A stretch of DNA of 10,511 bases. Origin: Nephromyces sp. MM_2019. Taxonomy: Eukaryota > Apicomplexa > Aconoidasida > Nephromycida. The translations under genes and the position numbers were made by a program. The stretch's first letter is position 1. Every line of letters starts with the position of its first letter. The stretch covers positions 1 through 10,511 of the forward strand of contig JADHZB010002088.1 of assembly GCA_015657535.1 (NCBI GenBank), in the 5' to 3' direction. Below are positions 6,301-10,511 of the stretch, in pieces. The notes under the pieces are model-generated. The model had not been told where the DNA came from, made no database searches, and was given only the letters and a program-made list of their open reading frames with translations.

Positions 6301-8718
6301 CTCCTACACACACACACACACACACATACACACTACTGCTTCTACATATACGTACCTGCAGGCATGACAACGACCATCTCCAATGCTTTCTGAAATTACT
6401 TGATGATTTGCAGGCACTGAGCCACCCAAGGCTGAAACTATTTTAGCAGTCATTTCCTATACACACACACAAACTATTTCATCAATTGACGCACACACGC
6501 TTTCACCAATTCACACACACACACTCTTCCACCGACTCATAAGCACAAAAACTCTTCCACAAATTCCCACCTAAAGCCAGTGCCAGCTATACCCATCAAC
6601 ACACACACACAAAAGCAACTATCCAACACTCACTACATCCATCAACACGCAAGCAACCAACATCCACTGTATCCATCAATATCCACCCACACACACACAA
6701 TAATGCCTACACACCACCACGCTTCCCTAATTTAAGCGCCTAAATCTTCATCCAACAACCCCATCACTTACTGAAGAAACATTAAGGCATTCCTTAAGCT
6801 CATCCAGCCCAGCTCTGCTATCTTCTGAGTCGTTGCTTTCATCAGAAGAAGACTCTTCAGTATTGCCTTCATCAGCGTAGCCCTTGAGCTTCTTCAAGGC
6901 TACTCTTCTTCCACTTTGCGCTATATTATCGCTGTGCTCATGTGTGGCTTCCTTCTCCAAACCGTTAGGGTGTATATACACCCCGCTTTTACACTCATTT
7001 AAAGGATTTCGCTGGCGAGCACGCTGAGCTTCCTTCTCTACTATGGAGCTATCACCTTTCCAATCGCTTGAATCTCCTGAATCTTCTCCTTGAAGAGATG
7101 AAATCAGCGATTCCTTCTTTAACAATCTACGCCCATTTCTCATGGGATGCTTAGGCACATCATCTCCGTGTGTATTAGGCCTAGTCGTAGCACACATGGA
7201 GCCTTTAGATGAAGTTGAAGCGTGTAATGACTTTGCAGCTTTGCCGGTTATATCATCGTCAGCTGCGAAAAGGTAAGGAAACAGATGTGGAAAGAAACTC
7301 GCACACAGACTCGCGCACACACAGATCAACATAGATCAATGAAAATTCACATAGTAAAATATACAGCAGCGCACAGCAACACACGGCAAAAATGGGCAGT
7401 AACGCACACCATGATACACCAACACACACCAACACAAAGGTACCAACACATATACACACACATTTTCCACCTTTAAACTCCGCCTTTTTCAGAAAAGGAG
7501 ATGAAGAGCCTGAAGATAACCCCCCCTCCTCCAAATCATCCCTCCTCCTTCCTGCTGAGCCCTCAGATATTGGCGAAAAGCTGCAATATTTTGGCCGTTT
7601 AAGCCTTCCAGGGACACACACCAGCGATGAGCCCTGCTTCTTCTTTAAGTCATTAGAACAGCTTTTCGAGGGTAAAGCTAGGCTGCCATAAAGAGCTTGA
7701 AACTCCTCATTGCGAGAGGGTGTGTATGATTTGACATGGAATTTCAATGTCGACTGTGTAGAGCCATTTGAACGAGCTGCACACAGAGGAGTCAACATTC
7801 TGCGCGAAGTTCGCTCAACGTTACTGTTGGAGGAAGGAGATGAACATGAGGGAGCAGAAGAGGAGGAAGCTGAGAGAGAAGAAGGCGATGAGATCCGCTC
7901 TACAGTCGAAGCATCCGTGGAAACCGCAGGGTCATGAGTTGGGACGGTGGAGAGGTCTCTCTCTGAAGCCGAGGGAGGCATGTGTGCGTGTGCGTTTTGT
8001 GTTATATGGGAGGTTTGTAGAGGGGGGGATGTGTATAGAGTGGGGGGATGTAAAGACAGGGGGGAAGAGGTATGCGCAGAGAGGGGGTAAGAAGTATGCA
8101 CAGATGTGGAGGGGGGGGATGCCCGGAGAGATACATGTACATGCAGAGAGCGAGCCATGAATACACACAGACAAAGACGACTACCCACACACAAATACAG
8201 AGAGATATATCCACACACACACAAACTGCTAATAACAGAGGTTTAGGCTATACCACACAAGCATATAGAGTTAGGCAGAGATATGCACACACGCATAAAA
8301 TGATGTAGGTAAAAGCGTTAAACCGGTACAGAGGGCTAGATTTGCGCAGAAAAACATCAGCACAAACATATATACCAACACACACACACACAAACACACA
8401 TAACCATCTTCCCAGGCAATTGGCACTCACTTCCTTCACCTGGGGTGTGTGCAAAAAGTATTGAGTCATCCTTCAAACCCCGTCTCTCACCCTCTGAAGA
8501 ATAAGCAGAAACTCTTGTCTCCAAGGATTTTACGTCCCCATTACTACCTCCGTCCCTAGCATTATCTATAACATCCAAGACGGAGTTTAATTCATCACTT
8601 GAAACTGTGCTACTATGAAGATTCGGCAAAAGCTTTCGATTTGGCTGATATGAGAAGACGGAGGGGTCCAAAGTGCGTCTACCACCGCCAGCTAACATCT
8701 TCAACGGGTTAGAATGGC
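109..8718 (-). CDS. SNF2-family chromatin remodelling ATPase, Fun30/SMARCAD1/ETL1-like (10 resolved exons, 3' partial)
   Basis: Ten minus-strand exons join in frame (exon bounds are given in the following entries). From ATG 8698 they give 1076 codons with no remainder and no internal stop. Motifs in order are [12 protein letters not shown] (~470-481), GILADEMGL joined to GKTAQT (~491-505), [10 protein letters not shown] (~607-616), [11 protein letters not shown] (~634-644), FVMPHVF (~655-661), FILRRLK (~745-751), RRICNHPLM (~893-901), ALIFSQF (~998-1004), RLDG (~1026-1029) and [14 protein letters not shown] (~1055-1068). FVMPHVF, the [10 protein letters not shown] stretch after CNHP and the SDFQIFQ stretch match Fun30/SMARCAD1 proteins as I remember them. 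Known members are nuclear ATP-dependent nucleosome remodellers acting in DNA-end resection, heterochromatin maintenance and histone exchange; that role is inferred here. The DEAH box differs from the DEGH I recall in human SMARCAD1. Motif VI and the C-terminus lie left of the window. The N-terminus is uncertain: the open frame continues upstream of ATG 8698 and a further exon is possible. Confidence 0.9.
421..440. repeat. (CA)10 microsatellite
   Basis: A perfect dinucleotide run close to the 3' end of the GC-AG intron (about 30 bases before its acceptor on the minus strand). Confidence 0.95.
481..600. repeat. 60-bp tandem duplication, two copies
   Basis: Copies 481-540 and 541-600 are in exact 60-base register. 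They share CAGAAGCTGCTGCACA and CATTCATGCTGAAATGGTAG, with divergence mostly in the last 15 bases. It is intronic. Confidence 0.92.
813..966. repeat. CA/CTCA compound microsatellite, about 154 bp
   Basis: Nearly uninterrupted CA dinucleotides with CTCA interruptions spaced irregularly (CACACACT and CTCACACA units). The transcript strand is (UG)n with UGAG interruptions. Alternating purine-pyrimidine sequence favours Z-form DNA and replication slippage, so its length is likely polymorphic. Confidence 0.95.
1168..1268 (-). CDS. SNF2 gene, exon 9 (ends at a GC donor)
   Basis: The acceptor is GTGTGTGTAG|GAT at 1269/1268, preceded by TG repeats rather than a pyrimidine tract. The previous exon ends in phase 0, which selects the frame starting [12 protein letters not shown] and ending [11 protein letters not shown]. 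That last part aligns with the family segment E-L-x-L-x-S-x-K before lobe-2 motif IV. The donor is ATAAG|GCAAGT: a GC donor in the strict AAG|GCAAGT context. AG plus G from exon 10 makes Arg. The longer overlapping frame (reading [10 protein letters not shown]) is the wrong phase. Confidence 0.9.
1269..1876 (-). other. Intron between exons 8 and 9
   Basis: It begins GTAGGC (1876) and ends GTGTGTGTAG (1269). Bases 1480-1876 are CA-rich on the + strand. Bases 1310-1475 are a non-repetitive patch with no supportable exon: the flanking exons already join in phase and in motif order. Confidence 0.85.
1877..2325 (-). CDS. SNF2 gene, exon 8 (acidic insertion and RRICNHP motif)
   Basis: The acceptor is TTTCTTCTTCAG|AA at 2326/2325 and the donor is TTTCAG|GTAGGC at 1877/1876. 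The acceptor choice is forced: the previous exon leaves one G, and G+AA gives Glu in the open frame. The nearby AGACAG acceptor would break phase. About 90 residues of Ser/Asp/Glu-rich sequence, with a polyserine run, precede [20 protein letters not shown], the conserved lobe-2 RKxCNHP motif. The remainder, rich in Lys/Glu helices ([25 protein letters not shown]), matches the linker seen after CNHP in SMARCAD1. Confidence 0.93.
2326..2725 (-). other. Intron between exons 7 and 8
   Basis: It begins GTGAGGGGAGGGG (2725) and ends TTTCTTCTTCAG (2326). The first ~85 transcribed bases are dense in G runs (C runs on the + strand, 2641-2725). The rest is mixed sequence without CA microsatellite. Confidence 0.88.
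2726..3431 (-). CDS. SNF2 gene, exon 7 (DEAH box, motif III, lobe 1 to lobe 2 linker)
   Basis: The acceptor is CCACTTTTTCAG|ATT at 3432/3431 and the donor is GAAGATG|GTGAGG at 2726/2725. The 235 codons plus one base hold the largest part of the ATPase domain. [10 protein letters not shown] is motif II, where Asp and Glu coordinate Mg-[18 protein letters not shown] is motif [13 protein letters not shown] is typical of the Fun30/SMARCAD1 branch. A charged linker follows ([15 protein letters not shown]), then [20 protein letters not shown], the start of lobe 2, and [13 protein letters not shown]. The exon is uninterrupted and lacks CA repeats, in contrast to its flanks. Confidence 0.97.
3432..3882 (-). 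other. Intron between exons 6 and 7
   Basis: It begins GTGTGTGC (3882) and ends CCACTTTTTCAG (3432). The 5' part (3721-3882) is TG-rich with repeated ATGCTC/ATTCTC words. The last ~70 transcribed bases are a C/CA-rich pyrimidine tract. The frame across it remains open for a while, but the translation there ([10 protein letters not shown]) is not part of the family pattern. Confidence 0.88.
3721..3869. repeat. Interspersed GAGCAT/GAGAAT words
   Basis: On the + strand GAGCAT occurs at 3721, 3807 and 3864, and GAGAAT at 3737, 3825 and 3840, separated by CACACA-like spacers. It looks like a decayed minisatellite in the intron before exon 7. Confidence 0.5.
3883..4074 (-). CDS. SNF2 gene, exon 6 (Walker A second half, motif Ia)
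   Basis: The acceptor is TTTTTCTCAG|GGG at 4075/4074 and the donor is CTAATG|GTGTGT at 3883/3882. It encodes 64 codons, phase 0 at both ends. It opens with [13 protein letters not shown], which completes DEMGL-GKT (the ATP phosphate-binding loop). [17 protein letters not shown] follows, equivalent to the PxSLLxNWxxE motif Ia of SNF2 proteins, then [10 protein letters not shown]. The family pattern (YYG, then E-R, then the SRYE stretch) continues directly in exon 7. Confidence 0.96.
4216..4255. repeat. (CA)n followed by (CAGACA)n microsatellite
   Basis: About ten CA units pass into CAGACA hexamers, an A-to-G variant spread by slippage. Intronic. Confidence 0.92.
4491..4550. repeat. Decamer tandem array CCTACACACA x6
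   Basis: Six contiguous 10-bp units starting at 4491, 4501, 4511, 4521, 4531 and 4541, the last ending in G instead of A. On the transcribed strand the unit is TGTGTGTAGG, which looks like the 3' splice site of exon 9 (TGTGTGTAG|G). Confidence 0.97.
4816..4918. repeat. Pair of related palindromes, about 84 bp apart
   Basis: GAGATGTACGTACATCTC at 4901-4918 is a perfect 18-bp palindrome. GAGGGTGTACGTGCACCTC at 4816-4834 is a near-palindrome with the same GAG...TGTACGT...CTC frame. The A:T arm position of one is G:C in the other. They lie 38-140 bases after the donor of exon 5 on the transcribed strand. Confidence 0.75.
4956..5100 (-). CDS. SNF2 gene, exon 5 (Q-like motif and Walker A first half)
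   Basis: The acceptor is TTGCCTTCAG|G at 5101/5100. The donor is GGACTG|GTTTGA at 4956/4955. The exon gives 48 codons including [17 protein letters not shown], the SNF2 L-x-x-YQ-x-x-G-V-x-W-L signature, and then [10 protein letters not shown]. That is the first part of motif I (Walker A), cut exactly before GKT. Reading the DNA straight on gives stops, so splicing to exon 6 is required. This exon is not visible from long open frames because the overlapping longer frame is a shadow. Confidence 0.95.
5138..5460. repeat. Degenerate ~82-bp tandem repeat with palindromes, about four copies
   Basis: GGAAAGTGTGTGT-like unit starts recur at about 5140 (weak), 5222, 5304 and 5386. Each unit holds a short inverted repeat at a similar place: GGAG/CTCC (5201-5213), AGAAGAG/CTCTTCT (5277-5296), AGAGTATACTCT (5364-5375) and CAAG/CTTG (5437-5450). 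Two units have a second one (5263-5275, 5415-5428). Conservation is in the pattern more than the exact bases, so copy boundaries are approximate. Confidence 0.6.
5464..5566. repeat. Cluster of short inverted repeats
   Basis: CTACGCA (5475-5481) pairs with TGCGTAG (5494-5500); another CTACGCA lies at 5464. GCTTTTC (5511-5517) pairs with GAAAAGC (5522-5528) across a 4-base loop. AGAAGCTTCT at 5557-5566 is a perfect 10-bp palindrome. It continues the palindrome-rich zone of the preceding repeat. Confidence 0.7.
6356..6456 (-). CDS. SNF2 gene, exon 4 (short, before the ATPase core)
   Basis: This 101-nt exon is too short to stand out as an open frame. The acceptor is GTGTGTATAG|GAAATG at 6457/6456 and the donor is TGCAG|GTACGT at 6356/6355. 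Only one frame is open, and it begins in phase 0, as the previous exon requires. The peptide starts [18 protein letters not shown] and ends with Cys-His-Ala-Cys. Its two leftover bases (AG) plus G from exon 5 make an Arg codon. The phase agreement on both sides is the main support. Confidence 0.8.
6457..6771 (-). other. Intron between exons 3 and 4
   Basis: It begins GTAAGT (6771) and ends TGTGTGTATAG (6457). CA-rich on the + strand throughout. It contains a loose repeat of CTATACCCATCAAC, CTACATCCATCAAC and CTGTATCCATCAAT at 6587, 6632 and 6667. Confidence 0.85.
6772..7262 (-). CDS. SNF2 gene, exon 3 (acidic/basic N-terminal region)
   Basis: The acceptor is CCTTTTCGCAG|CT at 7263/7262. The donor TCTTCA|GTAAGT at 6772/6771 matches the consensus fully from +1 to +6. 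The exon is phase 2 at entry and phase 0 at exit. It carries basic clusters ([21 protein letters not shown]) and then a strongly acidic block, [13 protein letters not shown]. It ends in [12 protein letters not shown], which joins the next exon to make a possible CUE-like helical bundle. Acidic low-complexity N-termini ahead of the ATPase core are usual in Fun30/SMARCAD1 proteins. Confidence 0.82.
7263..7470 (-). other. Short intron between exons 2 and 3
   Basis: A 208-bp intron from GTGGAA (7470) to CCTTTTCGCAG (7263), TG-rich on the transcribed strand. Bases 7463-7470 may be exonic if the alternative donor is used. Confidence 0.8.
7471..7962 (-). CDS. SNF2 gene, exon 2 (Ser-rich N-terminal region)
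   Basis: The acceptor is CTCGGCTTCAG|AG at 7963/7962 and the donor is AAAG|GTGGAA at 7471/7470. A second donor nine bases on (AAAAT|GTGTGT, end 7462) keeps the same phase. The frame is open throughout. It encodes a disordered Ser/Pro-rich stretch with runs such as [18 protein letters not shown], then basic patches (GRLKRPK, AGRRRDD) that could act in nuclear import or DNA contact. It begins with two bases that finish the codon of the previous exon and ends with one spare base. The exon call rests on splice phase, open frame and the drop in CA-repeat content. Confidence 0.75.
7963..8430 (-). other. Intron between exons 1 and 2
   Basis: It begins GTGAGT (8430; alternatively GTGAAG at 8439) and ends CTCGGCTTCAG (7963). 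Bases 8150-8400 are CA-rich on the + strand, including a microsatellite at 8377-8400. Bases 7985-8140 are G-run-rich on the + strand, so the transcript has a long C-rich tract before the acceptor. Confidence 0.72.
8431..8718 (-). CDS. SNF2 gene, N-terminal exon 1 of those resolved
   Basis: The acceptor is CTTCTCTTAG|GC at 8719/8718, after a long C-rich tract on the transcribed strand. The first ATG in frame is at 8698 (A at -3), giving [18 protein letters not shown] as the possible N-terminus. The frame is also open before it (HSNPLK), so the start may lie in an upstream exon. The product is polar, rich in Ser, Asp and Arg, with no recognisable fold. Two donors keep the phase: GAA|GTGAGT (end 8431, chosen for its full GTGAGT) and CAG|GTGAAG (end 8440, nine bases shorter). 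Each leaves one base to complete the next codon. Confidence 0.65.
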
Positions 8719-9695
8719 CTAAGAGAAGGTGAGATGTGCGCGTATGTACGTCAAAATCTGGTGGAAAGATGGTGGAAAGTGGAGGAATATTTGAAAAATA
8801 GGGAATAGTTTGATGTCATGGGGGGAGGGGGTGTTATTGGGATGTGTGCCGTGGGGGGGGGTGACATCGGTATATGTGGTCCGGTAGATGCTATTGGTGT
8901 GTGCGTGTGGGGTGGGGGGGTGTTACGGGGATGTGTGGAGGGAGGGGGGACTTCTTGGGGTGTTTATGTGTGTGTGTTCCTCAAGGGATAGGTTTCTACT
9001 TCGGATGCGTGTGCGATAATAAGCAACTCATCGTTCTTCTCTATGCGTGAAGCAAGATGATGTCATTAGAATCCTATGTGTGTGCGAAATGCAATGCTTC
9101 AAAGGGCTTCTGAATGGGCGAAGGCAACTACTATTAGGAGTGTGCGCGTGGCGCTCAAACAAGTGCAGCCCCATATGAAGAATACCTCATACTATGAAGC
9201 TCAAAAGAACACTGGAAAAGGTGGAAGAAACAGAGCATTCAGCCTTGCCTTAATTTAACATACGCAACATCATAACTACTACGAAACTTAAAAAAAGAGC
9301 TGCAAAAAGAAAATTCCGCCGGAAGTAGGCGCAGCTATACGCACACAGACATACAAAGGCAGCTATCAAGCACAAAAAAGGCGCAAAAGCCATGTATATA
9401 AACCCAGAACCTACACGCACACACATACACACAAACAATTTATACGCATAGATCAACCCATGAAGATGTACAGATTCCAAGAACATGAAAAGGCAATACA
9501 CACACATCAATACAGACATACCAATACACCCGCACATGCACACACACCAGTAAAATATTAAAAAAAAACACACCTATACATGCAAAAGCGCACGCAGACA
9601 CCCATGCCATTACATCCCACCCCAGCACGCGCACACACCAACCTCAAATGCTCTCGATATCAAAAAGTTACAATCCACTTATTTTCAATCCCTAC
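8719..9695 (-). other. Probable 5' intron or upstream region of the SNF2 gene
   Basis: From the acceptor at 8719, the minus strand upstream is C-rich (+ strand G runs at 8820-8955), then a non-repetitive island at about 9000-9260, then CA-rich sequence on the + strand (9330-9650). This layout is that of an intron whose 5' end is TG-rich and whose 3' end is C-rich. The right boundary depends on the candidate exon at 9696-9741. The island holds a 60-codon + strand frame (9076-9258) and a ~55-codon minus frame; neither has family support. Confidence 0.45.
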
Positions 9696-9741
9696 TTCCA
9701 GTCTTCTTGATAAAAGTAGATGAGGAAGATATCGGAGTCAT
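9696..9741 (-). CDS. Candidate first coding exon of the SNF2 gene (unproven)
   Basis: ATG at 9741 opens a short frame beginning MTPISSSSTFIKKTG and meets the donor GGAA|GTAGGG at 9696/9695. GTAGG also starts the donors of exons 8 and 10. It leaves one base, as required by the acceptor at 8718, giving a Ser codon at the join. The sequence after it on the minus strand is TG-rich, like the 5' part of other introns here. Upstream lies TTTTTTTTTTAG at about 9748, a possible acceptor, so it could instead be part of an internal or 5'UTR-containing exon. It is too short to support by composition. Confidence 0.35.
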
Positions 9742-9770
9742 CAAAAACTAAAAAAAAAACACACACAAGA

Positions 9771-9926
9771 CTACCCATCAAAGTAAAGAGCGTGGATTTC
9801 AGTAGATTTCACATACACAAGGTTACCGATCAAAACCAAGAGTATGGATTTCAGCGCATCACACACATACCAGGCTACCCATCAAAGTAAAGGGTGTGGA
9901 TTTCAGCACATCACACATACACAAAT
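9771..9926. repeat. 52-bp minisatellite, three copies
   Basis: Copies at 9771-9822, 9823-9874 and 9875-9926 in exact 52-base register. All share TACC-ATCAAA, GTGGATTTCAG or TATGGATTTCAG, and ATCACACATAC-like tails. Copies 1 and 3 are the most alike (CTACCCATCAAAGTAAAG). Confidence 0.92.
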
Positions 9927-10072
9927 CAACACAAACCAACACGCATACCAACCGGACCATCCTCCTTCATATATTATCTGATGCCTGCCTCACTGAATCG
10001 CTGTCATTCTCACGAAAAAGACAAATCAGAGATTGCAACAAATTAAGAGATTTTTCAGCGGATTTCCTCTAA

Positions 10073-10199
10073 ATGAAGAGGATAAGAAGAGAAGATGATG
10101 ATTCCGTCGTTTTGAAGGTGACTTTTCGCTGGTTTCGACGAAAGAAGATAATGTCTCGCGCAGTCGGAAACAGTGCAGTTGTCTTGAAGTTCCTGTCTC
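10073..10199 (+). CDS. Possible first exon of a divergent + strand gene (weak)
   Basis: ATG at 10073 has A at -3 and opens a basic frame beginning MKRIRREDDDSVVLK that passes RWFRRKKIMSRAVG. It reaches a possible donor TCTCG|GTTAGT at about 10199; AAG|GTGACT near 10117 is an alternative. The following + strand is TG/G-rich, as the 5' parts of introns are in the SNF2 gene on its own strand. Against it, the minus strand is open over the same bases in two frames and the same composition would suit the 3' end of a minus-strand intron. No family was recognised. Confidence 0.25.
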
Positions 10200-10511
10200 G
10201 GTTAGTGTGCATAGCTGCAGCACACACACTGCAGCGTTTGTGTGTGTGTGCTGAGGAGCTGTGCTTCAGCGCCCTGGGGGGGATGTGTGTGTCAGGTCAT
10301 TGGTGAGTGTGGCTCTCTCTTATAGGGAGGAGGCGTCTGGGGGGGTTGAGGTGCTTGCAGCAATTGGGGGTGCAGATGTAAAGTGAGTGGGGGTGATGAT
10401 GTCTGGATAAGCTTGGACGGATGGTTGGGTGACATATGTGCTTTTGGCGGTGGTGAGGTTTAGCTCTGTGTTCGGTGGGTTTGCAGGCTTCGTGTGGGGG
10501 TGTAGTGGCGG
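10200..10511. other. TG/G-rich sequence to the window edge
   Basis: The + strand carries TGTG and GGGG runs with no supportable exon. A short inverted repeat, GCTGCAG...CTGCAGC, lies at about 10213-10235. It is probably intronic to whichever gene owns the 10020-10230 island. Confidence 0.5.

Larger units (their letters stand above)
5101..6355 (-). other. Intron between exons 4 and 5, the longest resolved
   Basis: It begins GTACGT (6355) and ends TTGCCTTCAG (5101). The 5' two thirds on the transcribed strand are TG-rich, with (CA)n on the + strand at 5939-5959 and 6306-6332. The 3' third (5138-5600) reverses polarity, being TG-rich on the + strand, and consists of an ~82-bp degenerate repeat full of short palindromes. 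No exon is required: exon 4 ends in AG and exon 5 starts with G. Confidence 0.88.

Noticed and set aside
7392..8160. Several + strand frames over 7392-8160
   Set aside because: They are antisense to exon 2 of the SNF2 gene, which has splice sites and phase support.
9250..9634. Hydrophobic Cys/Val/Phe-rich minus-strand frames resembling membrane proteins
   Set aside because: Hydrophobicity arises from TG repeats read as Cys-Val and Met-Cys; no motif, and splice context suggests an intron.
1..10511. tRNA or rRNA genes and transposon coding regions
   Set aside because: No cloverleaf with TTC-type T-loop, no rRNA core, and no transposase or reverse-transcriptase motifs were recognised on either strand by eye.

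Overview
This is a protist-like eukaryotic nuclear fragment. One large, intron-rich gene runs leftwards (minus strand) across most of it. Spliceosomal introns, long CA/TG microsatellites, minisatellites and the absence of bacterial gene packing all point to a eukaryote. The family and gene style would suit a coccidian apicomplexan or another alveolate/stramenopile protist, but nothing here fixes the taxon and I hold that loosely.

The gene encodes a SNF2-superfamily chromatin-remodelling ATPase of the Fun30/SMARCAD1/ETL1 type. I resolved ten coding exons by matching splice sites, codon phase and the helicase motifs. From N- to C-terminus (right to left) they are 8718-8431, 7962-7471, 7262-6772, 6456-6356, 5100-4956, 4074-3883, 3431-2726, 2325-1877, 1268-1168 and 391-109. 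Counting from the first in-frame ATG (8698) they join without a frame break into 3228 nt, or 1076 codons. The first ~450 residues are Ser-rich and acidic, with a possible CUE-like segment. The ATPase core follows: YQ-type motif, [43 protein letters not shown] and [11 protein letters not shown]. The last motif (Q/R-rich motif VI) and the C-terminus lie beyond the left edge, so the gene is 3' partial. A short extra first coding exon at 9741-9696 fits in phase but is unproven.

Introns make up most of the rest. On the transcribed (minus) strand they are TG-rich, so the + strand reads as CA repeats. In about half of them the 3' part switches to C- or CA-rich sequence. They hold several minisatellites: 22 bp x4 at 1-84, 60 bp x2 at 481-600, 10 bp x6 at 4491-4550, ~82 bp degenerate at 5138-5460 and 52 bp x3 at 9771-9926. 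Two intronic zones (4816-4918 and 5178-5566) are rich in palindromes whose arms differ between copies yet stay complementary. That is the most unusual structural signal in the window.

The right edge (9748-10511) is unresolved. A non-repetitive island at about 10020-10230 is open in several frames on both strands. It is followed by TG/G-rich sequence on the + strand. It may be the first exon of a divergent + strand gene or a 5' exon of the SNF2 gene.
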